From NCBI RefSeq assembly GCF_900100185.1, contig NZ_FNEN01000003.1, positions 16,957-80,956 on the forward strand: a stretch of DNA of 64,000 bases, read 5' to 3'. Origin of the DNA: Natribacillus halophilus. GTDB lineage: Bacteria > Bacillota > Bacilli > Bacillales > Marinococcaceae. A program made the translations under genes and the position numbers. The first letter of the stretch is position 1. Each line of letters opens with the position of its first letter. Under the pieces are notes generated by a model that saw only the letters and a program-made list of their open reading frames with translations, was not told the DNA's origin and did no database searches. This document shows positions 33,978 through 43,195 of the stretch, in pieces.

Positions 33978-34898
33978 CTAGTTCAATTCTATTCGTTTAT
34001 TCAAGACGCGATACAGGACATCGACGACGAAGTTGACAAATACGAACGTTAACGCGAGAACGATCACCGTTCCCTGCACGACAGGAAAGTCCCGTTGCGC
34101 AATTGCATCGACGACGAGGCGTCCCAGCCCGTTGATGCTAAAGACGCTTTCTGTGAGAACCGCTCCGCTTAAGAAGTATCCAAACTGCAGCCCGATGACG
34201 GTGACGACCGGGATTAAAGCGTTTCTAAGCGCGTGCTTGTAGATGACGAATCGTTCTTTGACGCCTTTGGCGCGCGCCGTTCGCACGTAATCTTCACCGA
34301 TGACTTCCAGCATCGCCGAGCGCGTCATCCGGGCGATAATCGCGGCCCCTGCCGTACCCATCGTAATCGCGGGCAAGAAAATCTGCTGCCAATCGCCCCA
34401 CCCGGAGGTCGGCAACCAGCCAAGCTGATTGGCAAATACGTACATGAGCATAAGGCCCAGCCAGAAGTTTGGCATCGAAAGACCGATAACCGCGGCCGCC
34501 ATCGTTCCGAAATCACGGAAGGAATTTTGCTTGTTCGCGGCGAGAATACCGAGAAAAAGGCCGACACTAACCGCGACCACAAGACCCCAAAAAGCGAGTT
34601 CCAGCGTAATCCAAAAGCGGGGAGCCACCAGTTCCATCACCGGCTGCCCGGTACGCACGGATTCGCCGAGATCAAACTGGGCGAGGTCAGCTAGGAATAA
34701 TCCATACTGGACATATAAAGGCTCGTTTAAGCCCAGGTTTTCTCGCACTTGTTCCAATTGTTCTTCCGAAGCCGCCTCTCCGGCCATAACCTGTGCCGCA
34801 TCCCCGGGGATTAATTGAATGATCAGAAAGGCAACGAGGGTTACGCCGATAATGACCGGGATAAGTTGTAACAAGCGGCGGATGATAAAAATATGCAC
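33978..34898 (-). CDS. oppB: Peptide ABC transporter permease, OppB/DppB/GsiC type
   Basis: The product has 306 residues. It starts with the typical IIRRLLQLIPVIIGVTLVAF helix and ends RVLNKRIELN. About six membrane segments; the EAA loop that docks on the ATPase is visible as YVRTARAKGVKERFV. Forms the channel with OppC. Gene order C-B is unusual, B normally comes first. Confidence 0.9.
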   Translation of the reverse strand: MHIFIIRRLLQLIPVIIGVTLVAFLIIQLIPGDAAQVMAGEAASEEQLEQVRENLGLNEPLYVQYGLFLADLAQFDLGESVRTGQPVMELVAPRFWITLELAFWGLVVAVSVGLFLGILAANKQNSFRDFGTMAAAVIGLSMPNFWLGLMLMYVFANQLGWLPTSGWGDWQQIFLPAITMGTAGAAIIARMTRSAMLEVIGEDYVRTARAKGVKERFVIYKHALRNALIPVVTVIGLQFGYFLSGAVLTESVFSINGLGRLVVDAIAQRDFPVVQGTVIVLALTFVFVNFVVDVLYRVLNKRIELN

Positions 34899-34911
34899 GC
34901 GAAACGCCTCC

Positions 34912-35832
34912 TTACTTTTTTGACCTTGGATCTAGCGCATCCCGTAAACCGTCACCCAGCATGTTGAAGCCGAGCACGACGAGGACGAGCGCGATCCCCG
35001 GAAATAGGGTGAGGTGGGGATTGTCCCACATATAGCTTCTTCCCGAGTTAAGCATGGCTCCCCATTCGGGGGTCGGCGGTTGGACGCCGAGGCCAAGGAA
35101 GGAGAGGCCGGCGGCACTCAGTATCGATGTGGCCACTTGCAGGGAAGCTTGTACGATAATCGGTGAACTCACATTCGGCAGCAAGTGTTGAAAAAGAATT
35201 TTGGCGTCTTTGGCGCCGAGGGCGCGCACGGCCTGAATGTATTCCACATCCTTGACTTCCAGCACCGATCCGCGGGTAATTCTTGCGAACACCGGAATGT
35301 TGTAAATCGCCAGGGCAATGATGACATTGTTCAGGCTCGGTCCGAGCGCACTTACGATGGCAAGCGCTAACAAAATGCCCGGGAACGCGAGCAATACGTC
35401 AGCGACCCTCATTATGATGGAATCCAAGATGCGGCCGTAGTAACCGGCAAGCAAGCCCAGAACAATCCCAAACACGGCCCCGACAGCAACGGATACCGTC
35501 CCTACATATAACGTCAAATGCGTCCCATAAATGATCCGACTGAATATGTCCCTGCCGTTATGGTCGGTACCAAACCAATTTTCCGACGATGGACCTTGAA
35601 AATCATTAAGTACGTCCGTGGAATTCGGATCATGTGTCATCAGAAATGGTGCAAATGCGGCGATCAATAAAAAGAATATAAGAATGCACGCGCCAATCAA
35701 TGAAGACTTATTACGAATCATTCGTTTCAGCAATGACTTAAAGCGCGACTCCGGCTTGGCAAATTCCTCCCGCTCCGGAGATTGGTTTACGGTTGACCCC
35801 ATCCTCGCTTCAACCCTTTCTCTTAATCTCAA
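34912..35832 (-). CDS. oppC: Peptide ABC transporter permease, OppC/DppC type
   Basis: The product has 306 residues. A polar N-terminus is followed by LIGACILIFFLLIAAFAPFL, a periplasmic-type segment with TDVLNDFQGPSSENWFGTDH (family landmark GTDxxGRD), and five more helices. The EAA loop is YIQAVRALGAKDAKILFQHL. First gene of the minus-strand operon; divergent from the first binding-protein gene. The ATG at 35832 might be replaced by a start at MGSTVNQSP (35802). Confidence 0.9.
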   Translation of the reverse strand: MRLRERVEARMGSTVNQSPEREEFAKPESRFKSLLKRMIRNKSSLIGACILIFFLLIAAFAPFLMTHDPNSTDVLNDFQGPSSENWFGTDHNGRDIFSRIIYGTHLTLYVGTVSVAVGAVFGIVLGLLAGYYGRILDSIIMRVADVLLAFPGILLALAIVSALGPSLNNVIIALAIYNIPVFARITRGSVLEVKDVEYIQAVRALGAKDAKILFQHLLPNVSSPIIVQASLQVATSILSAAGLSFLGLGVQPPTPEWGAMLNSGRSYMWDNPHLTLFPGIALVLVVLGFNMLGDGLRDALDPRSKK

Positions 35833-35850
35833 AGATCAAACTATTTTCTT

Positions 35851-35878
35851 ATTATAGCAATCATATTGTGTTTTACAA
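35851..35878 (-). promoter_or_regulatory. SigA-type promoter of the oppCBDF operon
   Basis: On the minus strand TTGTAA (35878-35873), a 16-nt spacer and TATAAT (35856-35851). Confidence 0.6.
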
Positions 35879-36044
35879 TAGACAATAAAAACATATTCGG
35901 CAAGTATCTATTTTAAAGTTTTAAAGGATTCGTTTCCAGACCGTGAGGACACGTGCTCAATTTATTTTACTTTACATCACTGCATAATTGTTGTAAATCG
36001 TAATCTTTTGGCGTATTCATCTTAATTTTTCCATAAAAATAGTA

Positions 36045-36073
36045 TTGCAAGTTTCTGATTCGTAAGATATAGT
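36045..36073 (+). promoter_or_regulatory. Promoter of binding-protein gene 1
   Basis: TTGCAA, 17-nt spacer, TATAGT. The same layout is present before genes 2 and 3. Confidence 0.65.
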
Positions 36074-36103
36074 GACAATAGCTCAATAAAAGGGGGAGAC
36101 GAA

Positions 36104-37747
36104 GTGAAACGTTACAAACGTTCTGGTTATCTTTTCTCAGCAGCGCTGGCAACCACTCTTTTGCTTGCGGCCTGCACGGATGATTCAGATGTAGAGGATG
36201 GGGCAGACGAAGGCGACAACGGGGAAGAGGCCGAAGATGATGAAGAAGCGGAAGGAGAGCCGCAGGAAGGCGGCGATCTCTCCATTGCCCTGGCTGGGGA
36301 ACCGGATACGGTCGACCCGCATGGGACCAATGACAACCAATCCGCTAAAGCTCGTTCCCTTATATATGAAACACTCGTCAATCATGACCCGGAAACTTTA
36401 GATTTGGAGACGACCGGTTTGGCCGAATCCTATGAACAAGTCGATGAAACGACATGGGAATTCGAGTTGCACGAAGGTGTAAACTTTCATAATGGCGAAG
36501 AGTTGACGGCCGATGATGTCGTCGCCACGTTTGACCGTGTTCTCGATGAAGATTTCGCATCAGAGGCGCTTGTTCTATTTGAAATGATCGAAGACGTGGA
36601 AGCCCTTGATGATTATACTGTGCAGTTCACGACCGAATTTCCGTTTGCTCCGTTAGACTCGCATCTTGCCCATAACGCGGCTGGTATCATTAGTGAGACA
36701 GCGATCGAGGAAGATGAAGCCGACGAGCAAAACCTGGATATTGAAACAGATGGCGGAACAGGCCCATTTGAATTCGAGGAATGGGAACAGGGTAATTCGA
36801 TGTCCTTTACAAAAAATGAAGATTATTGGGGCGAAGAAGCCTACCTTGATAGCGTTACCTATGATATGGTTGACGAAGACCTTACGCGTGTAAGTATGCT
36901 TGAGAATGAAGAGACACACGTCGCTGATTTAATCCAGCCTAATCTGGTGGATCAGGTAGAAAGTCTTGACAATGCAAACCTGCTTAACGTACCGAGCTTG
37001 AGTATGACATATGTCGGCCTTAACACTGATTCAGAACCGTTGGATGATCCCCAGGTACGTCAAGCCATCACCTTGGCGATCGATAACGATGAATTAGTAG
37101 AGGGTATTTATTCCGGCTATGCCGATCCGGCTTATGGTCCCATCAATGAGATTGTATTCGGTTATGATGAGGATATCGATGAACTCGGATATGACCCTGA
37201 AGAGGCGCAAGAATTACTCGAGGATGCCGGTCATGAGGATGGCATTGAATTGACGCTTGCCGCCAATGATGATAATCCGCTTCGTGAACAAACGGCGGAA
37301 TACGTGCAGGACCAACTGTCCGAAGTCGGCATTGACCTTTCCATCGAGAACGTTGAATGGGGAGCTTTCCTCGAACAATCCGGTGAAGGTGAATTTGACA
37401 TGTTCGTTCTCGGCTGGGGTACCGTTACCGGAGATGCGGATTACACGATGTACTCCCTCTTCCACTCCGATAACCTCGGCGCAGCCGGAAACCGTTCCTT
37501 CTATGAGAACGATGAAGTGGACGAATTGATCATGGACGCACGCCAAGAGGAAGATGAGGAGACGCGCGAAGAGCTTTACACTGAAATCCAGGATATTCTC
37601 GTCAAAGACGCTCCCATTATCTATACAGCCTTTGATGATCATCGCGTTGGCGTTGCCGACTCCGTGGAAAATTTTGTGCATCATACGAATGGCACCTTTG
37701 AACTCGATGAAACGTATATCACCGAAGAAACAGAGGGCGGTTATTAA
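36104..37747 (+). CDS. Peptide/glutathione-type ABC transporter binding lipoprotein, paralogue 1
   Basis: The product has 547 residues (SBP family 5). Lipoprotein signal with lipobox LAAC at residue 24, then an acidic linker (DDSDVEDGADEGDNGEE), then the cluster C binding domain: GEPDTVDPHGTNDNQSAKA, WEFELHEGVNFHNGEELTAD and AYGPINEIVFGYDED. The HFHNG-type motif and DPH are family landmarks. It captures the ligand outside the membrane for OppBC; ligand could be di- or oligopeptides or glutathione-like peptides. GTG start with GGGGGAG upstream. First of three tandem copies, divergent from oppC. Confidence 0.85.
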   Translation: MKRYKRSGYLFSAALATTLLLAACTDDSDVEDGADEGDNGEEAEDDEEAEGEPQEGGDLSIALAGEPDTVDPHGTNDNQSAKARSLIYETLVNHDPETLDLETTGLAESYEQVDETTWEFELHEGVNFHNGEELTADDVVATFDRVLDEDFASEALVLFEMIEDVEALDDYTVQFTTEFPFAPLDSHLAHNAAGIISETAIEEDEADEQNLDIETDGGTGPFEFEEWEQGNSMSFTKNEDYWGEEAYLDSVTYDMVDEDLTRVSMLENEETHVADLIQPNLVDQVESLDNANLLNVPSLSMTYVGLNTDSEPLDDPQVRQAITLAIDNDELVEGIYSGYADPAYGPINEIVFGYDEDIDELGYDPEEAQELLEDAGHEDGIELTLAANDDNPLREQTAEYVQDQLSEVGIDLSIENVEWGAFLEQSGEGEFDMFVLGWGTVTGDADYTMYSLFHSDNLGAAGNRSFYENDEVDELIMDARQEEDEETREELYTEIQDILVKDAPIIYTAFDDHRVGVADSVENFVHHTNGTFELDETYITEETEGGY

Positions 37748-37764
37748 ACGGGCCAAGATAGGAT

Positions 37765-37801
37765 GAACCACGTGCGGGTGTGCCGCGCGTGGTTTTTCTT
37801 T
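37765..37801 (+). terminator. Terminator of binding-protein gene 1
   Basis: AACCACG...CGTGGTTTTTCTTTT. Confidence 0.75.
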
Positions 37802-37802
37802 T

Positions 37803-37896
37803 GGCAGGTAAGAAAGTATAAACCACTTTCTTATCCTGCATAGTGCAACTAAGGCTTATCGCCTTAAAGGCTTGGCGATAAGCCAAGTTTTCTTTA
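37803..37896 (-). repeat. Two-hairpin dispersed repeat, copy D
   Basis: Inverted copy: GCAGGTAAGAAAGT...ACTTTCTTATCCTGC, CATAGTGCAACTAAGG (one base shorter than the consensus), GGCTTATCGCC...GGCGATAAGCC and AAGTTTTCTTTA. It lies between the first two binding-protein genes. Confidence 0.85.
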
Positions 37897-37932
37897 CGTC
37901 CAAAAATTTTTGTGTTAATTTTTTTACTAGTA

Positions 37933-37961
37933 TTGAAAATTTCTCGTTCCTGGGATATAGT
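37933..37961 (+). promoter_or_regulatory. Promoter of binding-protein gene 2
   Basis: TTGAAA, 17-nt spacer, TATAGT. Confidence 0.7.
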
Positions 37962-37988
37962 TAGCTTAGTATTTAAAGGGGGGATACA

Positions 37989-39665
37989 GTGAAACGTTAC
38001 AAAAGGTCAGGGTATATTGTAGGGGTCACGCTTGCAGCCAGTCTGGTGCTTGCAGCATGTACAGATGATTCAGATGTAGAGGAAGGGGCAGAGGCGGACG
38101 AGAGCGAAGAAGAGGCTGAAGAGGAAGACGATGAGGACGATGGGGACAGTGACGGTGGCGAAGAAGCCGATGGGGAGCCGCAAGAAGGCGGGGACTTTCT
38201 GATTTCCATGTCAGGCGAGCCTGTGTCAATGGACCCGCATGCCTCGAATGACAATCAGTCCGCGAAGGCGCGTACGTTAATGTATGAAACACTGTTAAAT
38301 CACAATTCGGACACACTGGATCTGGAAACGACCGGCCTGGCGGAATCATACGAGCAAACCGATGATGACACCTGGGTTTTTGAACTGCATGAAGGCGTGC
38401 ATTTTCATAATGGTGAAGAGTTGACCGCTGACGACGTAGCGGCTACCTTCGATCGTGTCCTGGAAGAAGACCGCGGGTCCGAAGCTGCTTTCCTTTTCGA
38501 AATGATCGAGAGTACGGAAGCGGTCGATGATTATACCGTAGAAATCACGACCGAATTTCCATTCGCGCCATTGCCTGCCCATCTCGCGCATAATGCAGCC
38601 GGCATTATGAGCGAAGCCGCCATTGAAGAAGACGAAGCGGGCGATATTAACCTGGAAATCGAAGGTGTTGGCACTGGGCCATTCATATTCGAGGAATGGA
38701 ACCAGGGAGATTCTCTGACAGTGACAAAAAATGAGGATTACTGGGGTGAGGAAGCCTACCTCGACAGTGTCACATTTGAAATCGTCGGCGAGGACCTCAC
38801 CCGTGTAAGTATGCTGGAAAACAACGAAACACATGTGGCGGACCTAATCCAACCGAACTTGGTGGAACAGGTGGAAGCCCTCGACAATGCCCACCTGATT
38901 GCCGAACCGAGCTTGAGTTTAACGTATGTCGGGTTTAATACGGAAAAAGAACCATTTGATGACGTGCGTGTTCGTCAGGCAATTTCGTTAGCTGTAGATA
39001 ACGAGCTGCTCGTCGACGGCGTTTATGATGGTTATGGCGAAGCGGCTTACGGGCCGATTAACGAACTCGTCTTCGGATACGACGACGATTTGGAAGACAT
39101 CGGCTATGATCCGGAAGAGGCCGAAGAATTGCTCGCCGAAGCCGGTTACGAAGATGGGTTCGAGACGACCCTTTGGATGAACGACGATAACCCCGTGCGC
39201 GAACAAACGTCTGAATTGATTCAGGACCAGCTCGCGGACATTGGGGTCGACGTTTCTCTGGAAAACGTTGAGTGGGGGGCTTACCTCGATCAGACTGCTG
39301 AAGGTGAACACGACATGTTTGTACTTGGCTGGGTAACCGTAACCGGGGACGCTGATTACGGCATGTATTCCTTGTTCCACTCCGACAATTTCGGAGCCCC
39401 AGGGAACCGTTCTTTCTATGAAAACGAAGAAGTCGATGACCTTCTCGATGAAGCCCGTGAGGAAGAAGACGAAGAGACACGGGAAGAACTCTATTCCGAA
39501 ATCCAGCAAATCCTCGTCGATGAAGCGCCCATGATCTACACGGTCTTTGATGAATTACGCGTCGGCGTTGCCGATTCTGCCGAAAATTTCATTCAGCATC
39601 CAAACGGAACATGGGATCTCAGTGAAACGTATATTACCGAGGAAGCCGAGGTCGACGGTTACTAA
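37989..39665 (+). CDS. Peptide/glutathione-type ABC transporter binding lipoprotein, paralogue 2
   Basis: The product has 558 residues. Same plan as paralogue 1: signal with lipobox LAAC, a longer acidic linker of about 45 residues after the cysteine (EESEEEAEEEDDEDDGDS-like), then the binding domain with HEGVHFHNGEELTADD and AAYGPINELVFGYDDD. GTG start preceded by GGGGGG. Differences from copies 1 and 3 are spread over the domain, so the copies are not recent. The long linker is the most acidic of the three. Confidence 0.85.
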   Translation: MKRYKRSGYIVGVTLAASLVLAACTDDSDVEEGAEADESEEEAEEEDDEDDGDSDGGEEADGEPQEGGDFLISMSGEPVSMDPHASNDNQSAKARTLMYETLLNHNSDTLDLETTGLAESYEQTDDDTWVFELHEGVHFHNGEELTADDVAATFDRVLEEDRGSEAAFLFEMIESTEAVDDYTVEITTEFPFAPLPAHLAHNAAGIMSEAAIEEDEAGDINLEIEGVGTGPFIFEEWNQGDSLTVTKNEDYWGEEAYLDSVTFEIVGEDLTRVSMLENNETHVADLIQPNLVEQVEALDNAHLIAEPSLSLTYVGFNTEKEPFDDVRVRQAISLAVDNELLVDGVYDGYGEAAYGPINELVFGYDDDLEDIGYDPEEAEELLAEAGYEDGFETTLWMNDDNPVREQTSELIQDQLADIGVDVSLENVEWGAYLDQTAEGEHDMFVLGWVTVTGDADYGMYSLFHSDNFGAPGNRSFYENEEVDDLLDEAREEEDEETREELYSEIQQILVDEAPMIYTVFDELRVGVADSAENFIQHPNGTWDLSETYITEEAEVDGY

Positions 39666-39679
39666 ACGGTTGACTAGAT

Positions 39680-39723
39680 AAAACACCCACGTGCCAGAGG
39701 TTGGTACGTGGGTGTTTATTATT
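39680..39723 (+). terminator. Terminator of binding-protein gene 2
   Basis: AAACACCCACGT pairs with ACGTGGGTGTTT, followed by ATTATTAT. Confidence 0.7.
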
Positions 39724-39809
39724 ATGTCACCTTTCTCGGGGTGGTCGGTCATCTTACCTTTTATGGTGTCACTCCAACTTTGGCTATTTTTTTGTGTATT
39801 TTACTCCTA

Positions 39810-39838
39810 TTGAATATTTTTGCTTAGTAAGATATATT
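39810..39838 (+). promoter_or_regulatory. Promoter of binding-protein gene 3
   Basis: TTGAAT, 17-nt spacer, TATATT. Confidence 0.65.
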
Positions 39839-39869
39839 TGTCCCAACTTCATTATTAGGGGGAAATGAA

Positions 39870-41510
39870 ATGAAACGTTACAAACGTTCCGGTTACCTCA
39901 CGGGTGCCGCGCTCGCAACCGCCTTTTTACTTGCTGCGTGTACGGACGATTCAGAGGTAGATGAAGGCGAAAACGGGGAAGAGACTGAAAATGGCGAAGA
40001 GGAGGAAGAAGCGACCGGTGAACCGCAGGAAGGCGGAGACTTGTCAATTGCTATACAAGGTGAGCCCGTTTCAATGGACCCACACGGCTCCAACGATGTT
40101 CCATCTGCAAAGGCGCGTTCCCTGATGTATGAAACGCTCGTAACCCAGGACCCTGAAAATTTTGATCTTGAAACCGAAGGTTTGGCGGAATCCTACGAAC
40201 AAACCGATGATAACACTTGGGTATTTGAGCTGCATGAAGGAGTGACTTTCCATAACGGCGAAGAGCTCACCGCCGATGACGTCGTGGCAACATTTGAACG
40301 CGTTCTTGATGAAGAGATGGCTTCAGAAGCGGCATTTCTGTTTGAAATGATTGAAAATATTGAAGCGATTGATGATTATACCGTCGAGTTCACCACGGAA
40401 TTTCCCTTTGCTCCTTTACCCTCTCATCTCGCCCATGACGCTGCCGGCATTATAAGTGAAACAGCCATTGAAGAAGATGAAGCCGGAGAGCTTAACCTCG
40501 ATATAGAGGCTGTAGGCACGGGCGCATTTGAATTTGAGGAATGGGAAGAGGGAAGCTCCCTTACCGTTAGCAAAAATGACGATTACTGGGGCGAAGAGGC
40601 TAACCTTGATAGTGTCACATATGAAATTGTGGGTGAAGACCTCACCCGTATCGGCATGCTTGAAAATAATGAAACACACGTAGCCGATGAAATTGAACCC
40701 ACGTTAACGGATCAGGTTGAGGGGCTTGAGGACGCTACCCTTTTAAATGAACCGAGCTTGAATATGTCCTATATCAGCTTTAATACGCAGGAAGAACCGT
40801 TCGATGATCCCCTCGTACGCCAAGCGATTACAATGGCCGTCGATAACGAGGTGCTCGTAGAAGGTGTGTACGAAGGGTATGGAGAACCGGCATATGGACC
40901 GATAAACGAGCTCGTTTTCGGTTATGACGATAGTTTGGATGATCTCGGCTATGACCCTGATGAAGCCGAAGCATTGCTCGCCGAAGCCGGTTACGAAGAT
41001 GGCTTTGAGACGACCTTATGGATGAATGATGAAAGCGCTGTACGTGAACAAACCGCAGAACTCGTGCAGGACCAACTCTCAGATATCGGTATCGACGTTT
41101 CTATCGAAAACGTTGAATGGGGCGCCTACCTTGATCAGACGGCTGAAGGCGAACATGAAATGTTTATCCTCGGCTGGAATACGGTCACCGCAGATGCCGA
41201 TTACGGCATGTACTCACTCTTCCACTCCGATAACTTTGGAGCGCCGGGGAACCGTGCTTTCTACGAAAATGAAGAAGTCGATGAGCTTCTCGATGAAGCA
41301 CGCCAGGAAACCGATGAACAGACACGGGAAGAATTATATGCCGAGCTCCAGCAAATCCTCGTAGATGACGCACCGATGATTTATACCGTCTTTGATGATC
41401 ATCGCGTCGGTGTATCTGATTCAGTCGAGAATTTTGTACAACTTCCCGACGGGCGCTTTGATTTAGCGGATACGTATATTACTGAAGAGACCGAGGGAGA
41501 CGGTTACTAG
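39870..41510 (+). CDS. Peptide/glutathione-type ABC transporter binding lipoprotein, paralogue 3
   Basis: The product has 546 residues, with the lipobox LAAC, a shorter acidic linker, and the binding domain (GEPVSMDPHGSNDVPSAKA, HEGVTFHNGEELTADDVV, AYGPINELVFGYDDS). It uses ATG with GGGGGAAA upstream, unlike the GTG of the first two. Several substitutions lie where the ligand is expected (for instance DEIEPTLTDQVEGLED for DLIQPNLVDQVESLDN), which would fit a changed specificity; I cannot confirm that. No terminator with a T-run was seen; a hairpin CCCGGT...ACCGGG follows. Confidence 0.85.
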   Translation: MKRYKRSGYLTGAALATAFLLAACTDDSEVDEGENGEETENGEEEEEATGEPQEGGDLSIAIQGEPVSMDPHGSNDVPSAKARSLMYETLVTQDPENFDLETEGLAESYEQTDDNTWVFELHEGVTFHNGEELTADDVVATFERVLDEEMASEAAFLFEMIENIEAIDDYTVEFTTEFPFAPLPSHLAHDAAGIISETAIEEDEAGELNLDIEAVGTGAFEFEEWEEGSSLTVSKNDDYWGEEANLDSVTYEIVGEDLTRIGMLENNETHVADEIEPTLTDQVEGLEDATLLNEPSLNMSYISFNTQEEPFDDPLVRQAITMAVDNEVLVEGVYEGYGEPAYGPINELVFGYDDSLDDLGYDPDEAEALLAEAGYEDGFETTLWMNDESAVREQTAELVQDQLSDIGIDVSIENVEWGAYLDQTAEGEHEMFILGWNTVTADADYGMYSLFHSDNFGAPGNRAFYENEEVDELLDEARQETDEQTREELYAELQQILVDDAPMIYTVFDDHRVGVSDSVENFVQLPDGRFDLADTYITEETEGDGY

Positions 41511-41604
41511 AGCAGGATGGTCAACTTACCCGGTTTCACACCGGGCCAACATCGAAATAAGCAACAACAGTCCTCCGTTATGGGTGTATGGTAGAAAGAA
41601 CGTT

Positions 41605-41790
41605 TTTCGGACAATTTTTTGCCGATCGATCCTGGTTGTGTCCGAATGACCTTCCCATTCGGACAATTTTAACTGATCATTCCCTTCTTTTGACCAAATG
41701 AATGCTCGATACGGACAGTTCTCACCGATCTTCCAGTAGATTTGTCCGAATGGCGACTTGCGAACAGTTTGGAAGGTTGTCCGAGGTCAT
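41605..41790. repeat. 52-bp-period repeat array, locus 3
   Basis: ATTCGGACA or variants begin at 41605, 41657 and 41709, exactly 52 bp apart, with a weaker fourth near 41758; TGTCCGAAT words at 41639 and 41742 and TGACCAAAT at 41690 are in register. The region 41511-41955 contains no gene I can support. Confidence 0.85.
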
Positions 41791-41955
41791 CATCCGACTG
41801 TTTTGCTCCTCCAATGGGCGGGGACTGGTAAAAACGGCGTGGCGAACGAACTTACCTTGATGAACAATGTCATTTCCAGATATGATCGCTTATTTCAGCC
41901 GTTCTGCATCAGGCTAACCACCAACCCCCCACGTGTCTATCAACCGCGCGTGGGG

Positions 41956-42183
41956 TTATTCCCCTTTTAATTTCTCCACCTCCGAACAGATTTCATGTTG
42001 CCATTCATAGTCTTCTGTCGTGTAAGCTATATAAGACATCGCGGAAAGTTTTTCTTTTTCCCAGTAAAAGTTTTTTAAGTACTGCTTGCTTTCGTTAACC
42101 TCCGCTTGTTCATGATCCGTAAGTGGGCGATAATCTGCTTCCAGGATCAAACGCACGAGTCTTTCTGCCACGACGGAGTACAA
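41956..42183 (-). CDS. Small helical conserved-looking protein, 75 residues
   Basis: The product (VVAERLVRLILEADYRPLTD, HEQAEVNESKQYLKNFYWEK, ...DYEWQHEICSEVEKL) is helical and charged and resembles a family of 70-90 residue Bacillales proteins that share the ending WxHEIC..(I/V)E(Q/K)L; I believe this is DUF7667. The TTG at 42183 has GAGAGTG upstream; a GTG at 42171 is an alternative. Function unknown. It stands alone downstream of fabI on the same strand. Confidence 0.6.
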   Translation of the reverse strand: MYSVVAERLVRLILEADYRPLTDHEQAEVNESKQYLKNFYWEKEKLSAMSYIAYTTEDYEWQHEICSEVEKLKGE

Positions 42184-42267
42184 ATGTCATCACTCTCTTC
42201 CATTTATCTTCTCCTCGTAGCTTCTCCCGGTATATGTAAAATTATAGCTTTCACCTTAAAAAATTCC

Positions 42268-42294
42268 ATAAAAAAGACTGCCCGTAGACAGCCT
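42268..42294 (-). terminator. Terminator of fabI
   Basis: On the minus strand GGCTGTC-TACG-GGCAGTC with G-U pairs, followed by TTTTTTAT. Confidence 0.65.
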
Positions 42295-42302
42295 CGCCTG
42301 TG

Positions 42303-43085
42303 TCATCCCATGCCCACGATATGATAACCGCCGTCGACGTGGAGTATTTCACCGGTCATTCCTCTTGATAAATCACTCAGTAAAAAAAGCGCAGTGTCAC
42401 CGACTTCTGCCTGGCTGACGGTTCTTCTCAGTGGAGCTTTTTCTTTGATTTCATTTAACACGGTATTAAAACCGGAGACGCCTTTGGCGGACAGCGTACG
42501 GATCGGTCCGGCGGAAATGGTGTTCACGCGAATGTTGTAAGGACCAAGATCATTGGCAAGGTAGCGAACACTTGCCTCGAGGGCAGCTTTTGCGACACCC
42601 ATAACGTTATAGTTTTTCACGACTTTTTCTCCCCCGAGGTACGATAAGGTTATAATCGATCCACCCTCTGTCATCATCTCGTGCTTTTGCAGCGTATGGG
42701 CGACGGCCGTTAGCGAGTATGCACTTATATCGTGGGCCATGGCGAACCCGTCCCGGGACGTATCCACGAACGTACCCGCGAGATCTTCGGTTTTTGCAAA
42801 CGCGATGCAATGGGCCAGCCCATGAATGGTGCCCACTTCTTCCTTAATCTTTCGAAATGTTGCTTCGATCTCTTCGTCGCTCGTAATATCGCACTGATAA
42901 ACGAACGTTTCCGTTTCCAATGTGTCCGCGAGCTCCTGGACATTTTTACCCGAGCGCTCGGCTCCATATGTAAAAACAATGCGGGCACCGGCATGGGCAA
43001 GACTCCGGGAGATACCCCAGGCGATGCTTCTTTTGTTCGCTACACCCATCACAACATAGGTGCGCCCTTCCAAAGATAAACTCAT
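42303..43085 (-). CDS. fabI: Enoyl-[acyl-carrier-protein] reductase
   Basis: FabI carries out the last reduction of each fatty-acid elongation cycle with NAD(P)H and is the triclosan target. The 260-residue product has YVVMGVANKRSIAWGIS (cofactor loop), CIAFAKTEDLAG, the catalytic pair in YNVMGVAK (Tyr-x6-Lys), RVNTISAGPIRTLSAKG and GEILHVDGGYHIVG. Start at 43085 with GGAG upstream; the frame reaches further to 43145 without support. Same neighbourhood as in B. subtilis, where fabI lies between the thiamine genes and cotO. Confidence 0.95.
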   Translation of the reverse strand: MSLSLEGRTYVVMGVANKRSIAWGISRSLAHAGARIVFTYGAERSGKNVQELADTLETETFVYQCDITSDEEIEATFRKIKEEVGTIHGLAHCIAFAKTEDLAGTFVDTSRDGFAMAHDISAYSLTAVAHTLQKHEMMTEGGSIITLSYLGGEKVVKNYNVMGVAKAALEASVRYLANDLGPYNIRVNTISAGPIRTLSAKGVSGFNTVLNEIKEKAPLRRTVSQAEVGDTALFLLSDLSRGMTGEILHVDGGYHIVGMG

Positions 43086-43195
43086 GCTTATCAATCTCCT
43101 TTCTTCATCTGCTAACCCTGAGTATAGCATTTTTTCGCAAATCATTCATTTCAATTTTAAGCTAACTTCTGCTATGATTCCAGAAGGTGATGTGT

